This document shows positions 11,999-24,539 of a stretch of DNA of 64,000 nt, piece by piece. Origin of the DNA: Parasponia andersonii (lineage: Eukaryota; Streptophyta; Magnoliopsida; Rosales; Cannabaceae); contig JXTB01000397.1 in NCBI GenBank assembly GCA_002914805.1, forward strand, positions 180,835-244,834, given 5' to 3'. The notes under the pieces were generated by a model. The model was not told the origin of the DNA, made no database searches, and worked only from the letters and a program-made list of their open reading frames with translations. How positions within the stretch are numbered: the stretch's first letter is position 1; each line of letters begins with the position of its first letter. The translations under genes were made by a program, and so were the position numbers.

Positions 11999-13015
11999 AT
12001 GGCACCCTCGAGGATGACAACCAGGAGCATACGTCCCGACGCCGAAGGGAGCTCCCAAGAAGCACGACCAGATCTGGAGCAAAAGCTGGATCAGATGCTC
12101 GCCACCGTGACGGAAGGAAACCGGAAGGCAGAGATGGCCTACGAGGTCATCCTGGGTTTTAGGAACGAAGTCACAGAGGTACACAGAGACAACACCCGCC
12201 TCGAAGGGCTGGTGACAAGCGAAGCCAGGAGCCAGCAGAGAAAAGACTTTGACGAAGAGGTCCAACAAGAATTCGGAGGCCAACCGCGAGGGGAAGTTCC
12301 CGCCTTATCCGGATCGTGGATGCAGGGGGTGTGACAAAGCCAGACGAGACCCCTCCAAACCAGGGGGGTGATGTGCAGAAGACACTATGGAAGCCCAGGA
12401 GGTACACCTCTCGACCGGTAGCAAGAAATGAAGGTGGAGTTGGGTAAAAGACTCGGGGCCTATCACAGCTAGACCCCCGACGATCTGGCAGAGCAAATTG
12501 TGCGAGGGATCAACCGGACGGCCTTCGCCAACTGGATCCAGATGGAGCCCAGGCCGAGGGACTTCACGACCCCAACCTTCAAGCCATTCGAGGGGAAAAC
12601 CAACCCCCTCGATCACATATACCACTTTCAATAGAAGATGGCCTTGGAAACTAGGGACGAGGCTGTGACCTGTAAAGTCTTCTCTACGACCCTGACGGGA
12701 CCAGCCCTACTATGGTTCAGACAGCTCCTAGAGAAATTCATAAACGGGTTCGAAGATTTCTGCAAACTTTTCCTAAAGCAGTACGCAGGTATCCGGAGAC
12801 AGCAAAAAACCATGCGAGACCTTAACTGGTTGGAGCAGGCTGTAGATGAGTCCCCAAAAGAGTACCTGTCGCGTTTCCTCGAGGTGATGTCCCTAGTTCA
12901 TAACACCGACTCGGTCCAAGCCGCAGGCTCATTCGTCAGGAGCCTGCAGCCAGGATCAATGCTATTGAACCATCTCCTTTTGAATCTTCTGTACGATATG
13001 GCGGATGTCTAGGCG
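11999..13015 (+). pseudogene. Ty3/gypsy gag (Tat-like), broken
   Basis: The gag frame opens with MAPSRMTTRSIRPDAEGS and a coiled-coil-like segment, then a frame change near 12330. A conserved gag block follows (FKPFEGKTNPLDHIYHFQ, near 12577-12632), then a TAG stop, then TLTGPALLWFRQLLEKFING near 12690-12747, and EYLSRFLEVMSLVHNTDSVQ near 12860-12920. Another TAG ends the frame near 13010. In intact form gag packages the element RNA in cytoplasmic particles. The order and motifs match Tat/Retand-type gypsy gag. At least two stops and a frameshift make it inactive. Confidence 0.75.
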
Positions 13016-14242
13016 AAGTTGGAAGGGGTATTCAGGGTGCTGGAAAGCCACCAGAAGGCGCCCAAGACCTCCGCCGTGATAACAATATCGCTGGTACAAA
13101 CTCTGGCCCCGCAAAGGGTGAAGAGGCCCTCACTGGACCAAGGGCCAACTCCGAAATAGGAAGCCCCCATTCGAGGCAGTCAGGAAGGTAGCAAGAGAAG
13201 GAAGACGCCCCGCGACCCTCTGCCGAAGTATGAGCTCAACACGCCGATCGACATGATCTTCCTCCAAAACAGGGACAGGGGCGTTTTCAAAGACCTGCCC
13301 AAATCTGGCGTCCCTGAGCACATGAAGAACAGGAATAGGTACTGCCAGTTTCACAAAGACTGCAGGCATGAAACCACCCACTGCCGCAGCCTTTACGCAC
13401 AAGTTATGATGGCGATTCATACCAGTAGGTTGAAACAGTATGTGAAAATTGGCGGAACTCAGCCGCAGGAAGACGTCTCCAGGCCTGAAAAGGGGAAGCA
13501 GACCCAGGCCTCTGGGTTAGGAGAGCAGACCCTGAGGATAGTGCCGACCATCATGGGCAGGCCAGAGCCGACCCAGGATCAAGAGGAGAAGGAAAAATGC
13601 CTCAAAAGGGCTGAAGGAAGGGTGAAGCGCCTAAGGGGGATGGGCCATTTCGTCAATCATTTGATGATGAGAGAAAGTCGTGCCTCTGCCACCCCCATCA
13701 TTTTCACCCAGCAGGATTTGACCATGGTACGCCTGCTTCACGACGACTCGTTGGTGATTAAACTGTAGATCGGCTCCGCATTGGTCAGAAGGGTCCTGAT
13801 CGACGGTGGAAGCAGCGTTTATATCTTGTTCCTAAGCACATTCGAGAATATGGGCCTGGATCGAAGCATACTCAGGCCAACCTATCAGCCGCTATTCGCT
13901 TTTGACAGCACTAAGGTCAGCCCCTTGGGCGTCGTGACCCTATAGGTCTGCGCTGCTGAGAGAAGCTTGGACGTGGACTTCGTCGTCATTGACTGCCAAT
14001 CCTCCTTCAACGTCATCATGGGAAGGGGATGGATCCACGCCATGCATGGGGTCATTTCCACCCTCCACCAGATCTTAAGATGTCTATCAAAGGATGGTAC
14101 CTATACGATAGACATCAAGGGAGACCAGGCCTCCATAAGGAAATGCTTTTCGACCTCCCTGAGGGGAGCCGACGCTCACTCAAGCTCCATAGTCCCAACC
14201 CCAATCAATAAAATAGATAATGTACTTATACCCGTTAGATGA
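13016..14242 (+). pseudogene. Ty3/gypsy gag C-terminus and protease, truncated before reverse transcriptase
   Basis: A nucleocapsid-like stretch YCQFHKDCRHETTHCRSLYA lies near 13339-13398, as in Tat-type gag. A protease signature reads VLIDGGSSVYILF near 13794-13832, where the usual catalytic triplet is D-T/G-G. GRGWIHAMHGVISTLHQILR follows near 14020-14080. In-frame stops occur at about 13766 and 13943. Similarity ends at about 14240, and reverse transcriptase, RNase H, integrase and the 3' LTR are all missing. The element therefore survives only as LTR, gag and protease, next to a copia fragment on the opposite strand. Confidence 0.75.
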
Positions 14243-14281
14243 AATTACCGGAGAAGGCCCACATAAATTTGAAAGAATAAT

Positions 14282-15250
14282 TTATAATGGCTTAGTGTAG
14301 ACACTTTGAGAGGAATGAAAAAGAAACTTGTGAATCTTGCTTAAGCAACAAGGAGAACAAAGTTCGGAAGACATTTTATTTTTGCAAGGAATATTACATT
14401 GAACAAAAACATTATTTAGAAGAGGGATGTCCAAGCTTATTATGCCAAAGATCATTAGCAAGCAAAGTGGAAAATGAACTCGAACTAGCACAATTCTAAA
14501 GAAGTTCAGAGTTATAAATAGCCAAGGTATTGTTAGGAATTAATGAACGATAATCAATAAAAAAAAATGAGAACAAGAATACAAGATTTAAGTGCGAAAC
14601 TCTAATCGGAAAAAACTACTGATAGAGGAGAAAATTTCACCATGTTAAAAATAAGATACAAAAGGTTAAGTATTACACGGTCAAGTCAAAATATAAAGAA
14701 TTCCGAAACACTAAAACACATATATGTGCGGACGAAAACTGTACGAAAAAATAGGTCCGATCCCTCTACTTTTACCACAGATCTCAAAAAATTCTCCCAA
14801 TTATAAAAATGTCGCATATATCGCACTACGAAGATTCGGAATAAGCATATAGAATTCGAGTTACGAACTCTAACAGGTATTACAGCTTCAAAATTAAATA
14901 GAAGTAGAGTTTACCGGCTTCAACTATTCATGAAGTTTTAGTTGCTTAGTACCAAAAACATGCAAGCTTTTACGGTGGCTTACTATGAGGATAGCCTTGG
15001 AGACCTGATTTTTGACATAATAAGAATCTGAGTGATATTCAAAGAATACTTCATTATCCTGGGAAAATTACAGCATAATCAAATCTTTAGTAATGTTAGG
15101 AGCCAGCAAAAGATGACAGTGTCGAATTTTAAAATCAAACTCAGTAGAAAACGAAGAATATCCAATATGACTAATAGACAAACTTCTACCATTTCCCTTG
15201 TGGATCTTATTGGCCAAACCAAGCACTTTTTATCAAATTATTTTCGTCTG
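14282..15250 (-). mobile_element. Minus-strand Ty1/copia fragment: protease-flanking region and GAG-pre-integrase
   Basis: Read on the minus strand from high to low coordinates. Near 15215-15000 one sees GNGRSLSISHIGYSSF, then LLLAPNITKDLI, then DNEVFFEYHSDSYYVKNQ, the region after the copia protease active site. Near 14475-14282 one sees LANDLWHNKLGHPSSK (GAG-pre-integrase), a frameshift, then CCLSKIHKFLFHSSQSVYTK. Between about 14520 and 14930 the coding reading is lost; that interval holds a segment similar to parts of the 2904-3290 insertion and of 15545-15640. The catalytic protease triplet, integrase core and reverse transcriptase are not seen. Confidence 0.7.
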
Positions 15251-16584
15251 GAGTCGGGACATTTTTAGCTCTAGAATTTGGACACCAACCTACTTTAAGC
15301 TTCATTAATATCTGAAGAGGCAAGCTTGGTTGCCATTTGTGACATCTAAGAATTAGCTGCATCCTTGGAAAGAAGAACGGCCTTGAAAGCACAAAGCTCT
15401 AAAAGATAATAAACAAACAAACATGTCGTGTCCAAGCCGACCACAAAGTGGATATTGAGCTCGATTGCTACTGTTAAAAGTCTTCCATTGAAATCACCAC
15501 TATTGTTGTATATATGTTATCGTGGAAATGTGATCACACAATCACTAAATATTGTCTAAAACGTCAAACAAAAATAAATAGAGAAATTAAAAAATAGAGA
15601 AAACACACAAATTTAACGTAGTTCATTATAAAATATAGCATATGTCTACCGGGCACAACTCAGATTATTATCTTTACTATATCAAGGACTTCACGTAATT
15701 GTTTTTGACTGTCCCTTATAAATCTCCCAAGCTTCTCACAGATTTATTACCACTCTCTAAAAATACGCTTTATTATTGACCCCTACAATTTTATTTATAG
15801 ACCATGAATTAGAACTAAAATCCCATTAACACAAGACATATCCTATAGACAACATAGTAATCTTACATATACTAGGATTCTAATCAAATGAAACATTAAT
15901 GACTTCACAAACCTAGAACTTTAGGGAGATTAAACACTACAAATATATGTGACTCCTACTTAGTTAGTGATCCTATGCATAACAACTATTGTTAAAGAAG
16001 TTGGGATTGACGTGAAAATGAACAGTATAGATCTTTTTTTGTGGCTGTTGAGACTGAAATTATGCTCTGAGGAGTTACAGTGATAAGTTTAATGGATGCA
16101 CGTCAAGATTCTTCTTCGTTGTCAAAACATCAATGTTGACAAATTTTCTGATGCGATCGAGAAAATAACATATTTGTATCACACATATATGCATGCATAA
16201 ACACACACGCGCACCTATAAATACATACAATAACTCGTTTTATTTATATATTTACTTATCTATGAACAATGAATGTGTACATGTACACGCATATACCTTA
16301 CACAGGCACAGATTGTTTCATGTACACACATATTTTGTCAAAATGTTTCCTTAAATATTCATAATTTTAAATGACATTTACTTGTTTTTTTTATTGCTTT
16401 ATTGACATCCGCATAACTAATTAACCATGTGCGTCATAATAATTTGGATGTCCTACAGTTCTATATAGATTACTCAAACTATTATAGTCCCTGTTTGAAA
16501 TAGTGTCTTTCACTAAAATAATCTTGCGATCTAAAATGGGCCTCCGGATTACTTGATCTCAATAAAATTTGGAAAAACTATTAA
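15251..16584. other. Spacer with a repeated non-coding segment near 15.55-15.83 kb
   Basis: No gene. The stretch at 15545-15640 (including acacacaaatttaacgtagt) has the same layout as stretches near 2960-3075 and 14560-14640, suggesting three diverged copies of one short repeat. A CA/TA-rich microsatellite-like run lies at 16180-16340. Confidence 0.35.
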
Positions 16585-17064
16585 GGTTCGTTTGACAGCC
16601 AAAATTAGATTGGAGTATTAAATAAGATAGGATTATATTAGATTAGATAGTATTATTTAGTATTATATTGTGTTTAGTATAACACAAAATTAAAACAAAG
16701 TAAATATAATAATTTTTTAAATATAGTTCTGATTATATTTTATTTATAAATAAATATTTCCAAAAATATGAAAGATAAATTTAAATTTAAATTATATAAA
16801 ATAATATGATTTTACTTTATTTATGAAAAATATATATATAAAAATAAAAAATATATTTTTAGTTAAAAAAATAAAAATTAGAATTTAATTAATATTTATA
16901 TGTATTTATTTTAATTAAAAAAAAAGAAGGAAGAAAGAAAAAGCAAAAGTGCCGGACCTGGGACTAAATTATCCCAACTAAAGTAATTTAGTGGCGTGAG
17001 AAGGGAACTAATAAAAAGATTCAAACTTCTTTATCCAATTTCTCATTAAGTCCAAACATATTAC
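16585..17064. mobile_element. Possible hAT-like MITE
   Basis: The left side (GTTCGTTTGACAGCC) and the reverse complement of the right side (ATGTTTGGACTTAATGAG) share a weak TTTG-containing terminal motif, and the interior is AT-rich and non-coding. The inverted repeat is imperfect and no target duplication was found, so this is tentative. Confidence 0.25.
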
Positions 17065-17814
17065 AGGACAAAAAAATCCACTTCTATTCTTTAATATAGT
17101 TTGGACCACCAAACCGGCTTATATTATTTGAGATTGTCGATTGGGGCTGTTATTCTCTCTGTGATTGATTCTTATTTGTAAGCAAATGAGACAAGTAATT
17201 GTGGAGAATGAAGGTGAAAGTGAAAAGTGAAGAGATTGTTTTTAGTCAATTGGAGACTTTAGAACTCAGAATATTTCCCCCCGTCTCAAAAGCTTCCATT
17301 CCAGAAATAGTACTTACGATTTCCGAATTTGACAAAAGTAATCGTGAATGATTGCCCTGAGATGAAGAGTTTCTCTACTAGAACTGAAATCGTGTAATGA
17401 TCGTGCCACGTTGTGCAAAGAATGGCCTTTTATTAGTAAAAGGCAACTTTGAATGCCAGGTCGTCCAATCGTGTAATGATCATGTCACATACACTCATGA
17501 CTCATACGAGTTGCACCTACTCATGTTTTTTTTTTTTCTCCCCGAGGAATATTGCAAGGGCACAGTCATCTCCCATTTAAAATTAGTAAAGAGAGATAGT
17601 GGTGTCACATGCAATTATGCTTTTGAAATAGAGCATGGAGCCCTCAAATTATGGCTCTATTTAATCAAGAATCTAGATAACCCAAAATCTCATGTCCATT
17701 GCTTTTAGCGGAAAAGGCAGAGCCCACATGACCCCACTAGCTAACATCTAACAGATTTGATTTTCAAAACAAGTCCAGGATTAAAGTGGGCCGAGAGTTT
17801 ACTAAACTAAATGG

Positions 17815-17985
17815 GTTGGTTCAAGTGAGAAGAGCACTTATTATTTAAGATTTTAGTTATATAATTGAGTCACACGTGAGAATTTATTATCCTTAATCGG
17901 ATAGGACGAAGATTGAATAGTAATAGGTATTTTTTAAAAAATTTATAATAAGTAAAGTTCATTAATTAACCACCATTTAAAGAAA
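17815..17985 (+). mobile_element. tRNA-derived SINE, diverged copy
   Basis: It starts GGGTTGGTTCAAGTGAGAAG (box-A-like) and contains ATTGAGTCACACGTGAGAA (box-B-like). The tail (TTATTATCCTTAATCGGATA, then GTAATAGGTATTTT and TTTATAATAAGTAAAGTTCA) matches the SINE at 40131-40328 along its length. It has about 20-25 per cent divergence by eye and no clear flanking duplication. Confidence 0.65.
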
Positions 17986-19127
17986 AAAATAGACAGAAGA
18001 TTATTTTAAAATTATTAAGGAGACGCTTTCATAATATTTTCGGTTGATAATTGGTCAATTAAATAGACAAGAGGACCCACTTAGAGGCAGAAGAAAGACA
18101 TTTGCACGGAAAAGAAATAAGGTCTTCCGTACGGCATAGAATCAACAAAGTACTTCATACAAATAACGACAAAGTGAACATTATAAACTGAGATATTATG
18201 AGTTACGAGCTCACGAATTTAAAAATTAATTTGAATGTACGGTTTGACTGGTTCACCAATTTTTGTAGTTTGAATTGGTCGATTCAAACCGATCAGATTA
18301 TACTTATATTTTTACAGCTAGTTTGGACGATTTTTGCGGTTTAAAAACTTATAATATTTAAATTAATATAACATCAACTCATACTTCATCTAAAATATAA
18401 AGTCTAAATATAAAACGAAATCAAAACATAGCTAAAACTACAACTAAATCGAAAGTCCTAGTAAACTTAAACTTTAGTTAGAACTTACAATCTAATCAAA
18501 TTTGAAGAGCAAACTTAAAGTTTTTAATAAAGTCTAAAATATCATAAGAATACTAAGTAACAGTCTTAAATGAGCTAAGAGTAATCATTACTTAATTAGA
18601 ACGAATGAGCTTAAATTTGTAATTATTAATATATATATATTTAAAAATATAAATATACTTATTGGTTGGCTCGGTTTAAATCCGACTAAATTTGTCTGAG
18701 AACCGAACTGACCAAGGCAATTTTCATATTTTCTAATTTACAACGGGCTAGATTCTACATAGTTGTGTGATTTAGAACGAATTGGGCGGATTTTGCGATC
18801 GGGCGATTATTTTGAACACTCGTACTGTGAGAGTCTAATCAATGTTCGGGGAGTAAGGTAACACTCCCAACTAAAACTCAATTATAAGAATACTATTATG
18901 GTATTTTACTCCTACTCCTACAGTGTATACTCATTTGTCAGCTGGTGATTATATGCGACAATTCTCTTCCAAAAATAGAAATATATCACAAAAAATGCGT
19001 ATGCATTTATATACATATAAATACATATTCATGTTAATTTGGTGTTATACTTATGTAAGCAAACCCCATCTTAGTAACTGTATTGTTAACCTGCTTTATT
19101 TTCGTCGTCTTTTTTCTTTAATCCGTT
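17986..19127. other. AT-rich spacer with no gene
   Basis: Nothing recognisable. A 217-codon frame covers 18923-19576, but only its part from about 19128 resembles a protein (the NB-ARC segment). The first 65 or so codons are low-complexity and lack the kinase-2 motif expected there. Confidence 0.45.
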
Positions 19128-19845
19128 GCAAGATTTTAATGACCTCAAGAACTCAAAGTTTATTAATTTCTATGGATATTAAGGTGAAATTCATAGTTGG
19201 AGCTTTACATGAAACTGGGGCAAGAGAGATGTTTATCGAATTTGTGGGTGATTTAGGTATAAAACCCCGATACAAAAATTTGTTAATTGATGTGGTTAAT
19301 GAATGTGGTAGCCTACCCCTCGTCATTAAAATCGTTGCATGTGCATTGAAAGATAGAAGCAAGGATAGATGGGAGACTGCCTTGAATGAACTGAGATACT
19401 CTGCCCCAGAGAATATTGCTGACATATCCAGAAGCTTGTACCAGTCTTTAAAGATGAGTTACGACTCTTTAGAAAGTGAAGAACAGAAGTCACTTTTATT
19501 GCTTTGTGGAATATTTCCGAAAGATACACTCATAAATGCTGATGAGTTACTGGTGTATAGTGTGGGTCAAGGCTGACTTAAACACGTCGAGACATTGGAA
19601 AAGGCAAGAAAGAAGTTGTACAATTTAATAGACGTACTGAGAGAAAATTGTTTATTGTTGCCTAGTGATCAAATCCCATCCATATTGCTGGGTTAAAGTT
19701 CATGATGTTATTTGTGATGTTGCTATATATATATATTGCCTCAGAAGAAAAGGGTATGTTCAATGTTTCATCTATCACTGAGTTGGAAGAAGGGCCAGTT
19801 AAAGAAAAGCCCGAAGATCCAATTGCAATATCTTTACTTAGGTGA
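19128..19845 (+). pseudogene. CNL resistance pseudogene, NB-ARC middle part (RNBS-B to MHD region)
   Basis: It reads in one frame from CKILMTSRTQSLL (RNBS-B) through GAREMFIEFVGDLG and NECGSLPLVIKIVACALK (GLPL motif, 19307-19321), then WETALNELRYSAP, LKMSYDSLESEEQKSLLLLC and GIFPKDTLINADELLVYSVG (RNBS-D). A TGA stop lies at 19574-19576. The reading goes on as LKHVETLEKARKKLYNLIDV and LRENCLLL. A frameshift precedes VKVHDVICDVAIYI (MHD block, 19695 on, with MHD changed to VHD), and an AT microsatellite causes another shift before EEKGMFNVSSITELEEGPVK and AISLLR (end 19842). This is the class and the strand expected for the gene whose P-loop lies at 3.63 kb. Kinase-2 is absent from both pieces. 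It is non-functional. Confidence 0.85.
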
Positions 19846-20299
19846 TTTTGTCGGCCAACGTTGGTGTGGGGACCATTTCCATAATGCTTGCCACATGGTT
19901 CAAATGCAGTAAAACAAAATGATACAATGGATGAGCTTAATTCAAATTCCCAAAGACACTGCTTAGACAGCAGGTGAGTTATAAGCTTGTTAAATTCACG
20001 AAGATTAATGCTGAGCCTCTTCTGGGTCTGAGCCTCTTCTGGGTCTGCATCAGACAGATCTCCAAAAAGGTCAACTGAATCTAAACCACCTCAAACATAA
20101 GATCTAGAGCCCTCGAAACTTTCCGTTTCTCTATCCTCATAAGTGACACTCAATCCAGACTCAGATAGATCATTTAATGCTCCTTTATAATCACCACATA
20201 TGTTAGGTGAACCATCTCACAGAGTTACAAACAACCACAATCTCGTCTGGTATAAGCACATATCGGAAAAGATCATTATAAGTAAGCAACGTCAAATCA
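19846..20299. other. Unassigned stretch with a 17-bp tandem duplication
   Basis: The 17-base unit gagcctcttctgggtct occurs twice in a row near 20022-20055. A minus-strand open stretch across it reads DSVDLFGDLSDADPEEAQTQ and then KRLSINLREFNKLITHLLSK. It looks protein-like (acidic, then helical) but I do not recognise it. It could be a captured exon fragment or chance. It lies between the CNL piece and the minus-strand copia LTR. Confidence 0.3.
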
Positions 20300-20711
20300 A
20301 AGAAAGTTACAACGTCCATAATCTATAATTTCTAGAGCACATAACGAGGAAAATAAGGTAATTAATCCTGAAATTAGGGACTATTAGATACTTAATTTCA
20401 GGACACACACATATATATATGGAATATTTTTTAGAATAGGATTGAATTGTTATCTGTAATTTGATATGAAGAAAAAGAACAATTTGTTTTTTCTTATTCA
20501 ATACGGTAAACCAGGAAGAAATATATATATATAGGATAAATGGTAACAAGCCTACCATTTAAATCCCTTAAATCTAGGCAATAAAAAAATAAAGATAATA
20601 AAAAGAAATTGGAATGCAAATAAAATCTAATATCAACAGCTCACAAAAATATTCTAAGAATAAAACTAAATCCTATAAACAAGGAAATAAAATAATGCGA
20701 GTAAATCCACA
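20300..20711 (-). repeat. Partial LTR of the minus-strand copia element
   Basis: On the minus strand, TGTGGATTTACTCGCATTAT begins directly after the polypurine tract (GAGGGGGAG, minus strand of 20712-20720), which marks the LTR start. The LTR runs toward lower coordinates through an AT-rich region with TATATATA runs. Its far end was not located. Confidence 0.5.
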
Positions 20712-22985
20712 CTCCCCCTCAAGCTTGGGAGTAAATGTCAATTATTCCCAGCTTGGAACTTATCTCTTCGAAACTCTTCCTTAATAATGCCTTTGTGAAT
20801 ATATCAGCTCATTGTTGACTAGTAGGAACGTAGACCAACTGAATGACTCCATCTTCAACTTTTTCTATGATAAAGTGTCTGTCAATCTCGACGTGTTGGT
20901 GCAACCATGATGAACCGAATTTTTCGTTATGCTAATGGCAGCCTGATTGTCACAATGCATCTTCATAGGTTCTTGGACATGTAATTTTAACTCTTCAAGA
21001 ATACGTCTTAGCCATATACCTTTACAAACCCTATGTGCTAAAGCTCTAAAGTCTGCCTCTACACTACTTCTAGCCATAACAGCTTGTTTTTTACTTTGCC
21101 AAAGGACTAAGTTGCCCCTAAACATATGTACAGTACCCAAAGGTTGATCGACAGTCAGTAATTGAACCTGCCCAACTAGAATATGAATAAAACTCTATGC
21201 TCTTGCCGAATGTTTTCTTGAAAAACAGTCCCTTCTCAGGTGTCATCTTAAGATATTGGAGAATACGATAAACAACATAAAAGTGTTCTTCAAAGGGATC
21301 ATTCATGAACTGACTCACGGTATTTACTGAGAAATTAATATCAGGGTGTGTGTGGGAAAAATAGATCAGTTTTCCTACCAATCTTTGATACCTCCCTTTG
21401 TCGACTGGGATACTTCCTTCCTTTTTCCCTAACATGTTGATTAAATCCATTGGAGTCTGAGCTAGATTACACTCTAGTATACTAGTCTCCTTTAGTAAGT
21501 CTAGACAATACTTACATTGAGATATGACAATTCCCTGGCTGGACCGAGCTACCTCCATACCAAAGAAGTATTTAAGACTTCTAAGGTCCTTGATTTCAAA
21601 TTCTGTGGCCAGAAAATTTTTCAAATTCACCATTTCTTCTTGATAATCTCTGTTTAGGATAATATCATCTAGATACACTATTAGAAAAGCAATTCTTGAA
21701 TCTGATTAATGCTTGAAAAATAATGTATGGTCAGATTGGCCTTAAGAATATCCTTGCCTTCTCACTGCCTTAGTAAATTTGTCGAACCGAACTCAGGGTG
21801 ATTGTTTCAATCTATATAATAACTTCTTGAGTTTACACACTTGGTTTCCTGTGTTTGGTTCTTCAACTTAGCAACTGGGGTAAAAGTTTCTAAGAAGTCG
21901 ATACCATAAGTTTAGGTGAATCCCTTTGCAATAAGTCGAGCCTTATATCGTTCTATACTCCCATCAGCCTTGTGTTTAACTGTGAAAATCCACTTACATG
22001 CCATTGGTTATTTTCCTGGTGGTAGTTTTGTAAGTTCCCATGTACCATTCTTCTTAAGTGCTGATATCTCTTCTTTAATGGTTATTCTCCATTCAGACTT
22101 CTGTGCAGTCTCACGAAAGTTTCGAGGAATTTCAACTAAGGACACAGCGGATATAAATGCTCAATAACTGGGAGATAGCTTTTCATAAGAGATAAAGTTA
22201 GCTATAGGATATTTGGTGGTACATGTTCTTACTCCTTTTCTTATGGCAATGGGCAAATGCATATCATCACTAGTAGTTGGAGTATCAATTGTGTTACTTG
22301 GTTGTGTTTCAGATGATTCAAATTCAAGTTCTGATTCCAACTCTTGGTTCTGCTTAGGTAGTGCCTCAGTTTCTATATTCTCTTGAGTTCATGGCCTCCT
22401 AGTGTAAACACATAGCTCTTGATTTATTGCTCCTTGTATGTTTAGCTCGGGTGCTTCTGGTTGAGACTTGATGGTCTCAAGATGAGTTTCAGATAGATTT
22501 CCTTGAGTAAATTTAGCTACGGGTTTAAGGGTGGCACACAGGAATGGATTTCCCTGATGGTGTTCTGAGTTTCAATAAAAAATGATATTCTTTTGCCTCA
22601 TTCTCCCTCTGAATATGAGTTTTGGTATAGTAAGGTTGATTCTCAAAGAATGTGCGATCCATGGTGTGATAGAATTTGTGAGTAATTAGTGAACAACATT
22701 TGTACCCTTTGTGATTTGATGAATATCCCAAAAATATACACTTTGTGGCCTTTAGATCAAGTTTACTTAGGTTGTGAGAATAGACCAGAACAAATACAGA
22801 ACAACCAAAAAAATGAAAAGGAATGGAAAATAAGAGACAAGAGGAAGGAAAAGCTTTACCAAGAGCATCGTACGGAGTTTTGAATTGAAGGACACGTGAA
22901 GGCATTCGATTGACAAGGTAAGTAAATGTGAGAATAGCTTCACCCCAGAAGTATTTAGGAACATTTGTGGCAAACATCATAGATC
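20712..22985 (-). mobile_element. Minus-strand Ty1/copia element: integrase C-terminus, reverse transcriptase, RNase H
   Basis: Read from high to low coordinates. The integrase end (FWGEAILTFTYLVNRMPSRV, then KCIFLGYSSNHKGYKC) covers 22980-22530. The N-terminal reverse transcriptase (WELTKLPPGK, stop, PMACKWIFTVKHKADGSIER, then YKARLIAKGF, stop, TYGIDFLETFTPVAKL) covers roughly 22150-21845. The catalytic YLDDI box is near 21676, followed by YFFGMEVARSSQGIVISQ and GRYQRLVGKLIYFSHTHPDI. RNase H follows (SSVEADFRALAH, CDNQAAISITKNSVHH) at 21080-20900, then VEIDRHFI in another frame, then the polypurine tract. Gag, protease and the integrase core are missing at the high-coordinate end, where CNL LRR sequence resumes within about 30 bases. 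Stops and frameshifts make it inactive. Confidence 0.88.
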
Positions 22986-23010
22986 AAGTTACCTCAGCAG
23001 ATGCCTATTT

Positions 23011-23234
23011 ACTGCAAAAACGACTGAAAGAAGTAATGTCAGTCTTTTCGAATTAAAGAATTTGTCAAAGTTGAACACACTGAATAGAGAGATACAGAAA
23101 GCTCATGTTATACCAAAAGACTTGTTTACTGAAAGGTTGAAGAGGTACGAGGTATGTGTAGGAAGAGGGAGATATTTTGATACAAATATTCAAGAATCCT
23201 GCATCTAGAGAAGCTCCCTGAAAGTAGTTTGTTG
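23011..23234 (+). pseudogene. CNL resistance pseudogene, LRR fragment 1
   Basis: It reads TTERSNVSLFELKNLSKLNT, then EIQKAHVIPKDLFTERLKRY, then EVCVGRGRYF. This is the LRR-domain block of RPS2/At4g27190-like CNL proteins in which leucine-spaced ELKNLSKLNTL is followed by the conserved IPKDL and LKRY words. A TAG stop lies at 23206-23208, and a short continuation SLKVV fits the family. It sits between the minus-strand copia (ending about 22985) and the LTR-like insertions that follow. Strand and order agree with the other CNL pieces. Confidence 0.8.
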
Positions 23235-24539
23235 AATGATTCTGTGACATCCAGCTCCTCACATAATTAAGAGAGCTAATAATAAATATGTTCTAATTGC
23301 ATATTAGACATCTAGAAGTCATTAATACTAGGATCATAAAAATATGCTCATTCCTTATGTTATGTGCTTTTACATATATGTTATTACACTAATAATTTTC
23401 GAAGTGTCCTGATGTAGTATAAAGGTTCAATACCCTCAGAGAGAGAGCTCGGTGTGCTAAAAGAACAAAGAATATAATTATGAAACTAATACTATGTGCA
23501 CATGTATTAAGATCGTACTTGTTGATAACTTGGTCAAATAGTAGTTTTTCGGTAAAATGTAATATTCACGCACTTCGGAGCCAAATTCACTGTGTTTAAC
23601 ACATCAGATAGGCTTAATTCAATGTCTAGGACTTATTTATAGCATTTTATTTACTAGCTTCATGTAAACACGAGGTGGCATTCAGGACACTAATTGGTAT
23701 TTTGTTACACTAAACTATCTTAGATTCAGCATAATCGCTTAGTATCAATTTTATGCATTCTATTAATTGGGTATTGATACTATGTTGTATTATTAATTGG
23801 AGTCTAATTGACTTATTTTTATATTTATGATTGGTTATGGGGCTAGGTTCCACCAAATTATAATAAGATTGGCTATATAGGATTATAAGTCAAAGTATGA
23901 CTAGATTCCACTTTCTAAGATAGGATTCACCAACTTTGGCTACACTTGGGTGTATAGGAGTGACCAGCAACATGGTGACTATACTAAGGATGTTTTAGAG
24001 CTTGACATATGGAAAGTAATGAACAAAATACCCAAAATACCCCTTAGAATTTAAGTTATGCCATTTCTTGGTCATTAAGTATCACTTTTAGACTAAATCT
24101 GGTCATTTGCTTTCCCTTTCTCTCCAGCCACGACCTGAGCCTCTTCAACACCTTCTTACATTTCTCTCAACCTCTCTTAGCCATATCCGAGAGTTTCCAA
24201 GTGGTAGAACTCAAATTGGAACTCTAGAAAGCAAGATAGACCAAAACTAGTCAAGATAGCTCTACTTATTGGAAAAATGGGTTAAGGAAATAATTTGGGC
24301 TTGGAAGCCCAAGTGGATTTTAAAGACTAAATTTGTTATAAAACCCATTTTCATGAACCATTTTGAAGCTAAAAATTGAGTAGGACCCACATCTTGTTGA
24401 TGAAAGGTCTTGGTGAATTCTTGTTCTCCTCCGCGAGGACATCGATTTCATATATTCATACGCTCAAAATGGTGCACAGATGAATAAGAAATTGTTACTC
24501 AAAAGTATACCATTGAAATGGAAAATGAAAGGAAAATAT
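23235..24539. other. Spacer with no recognised gene
   Basis: AT-rich non-coding sequence. A short gagagag run occurs at 23440-23448. It probably belongs to one of the insertions that separate the CNL LRR pieces, but I found no diagnostic ends. Confidence 0.4.
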
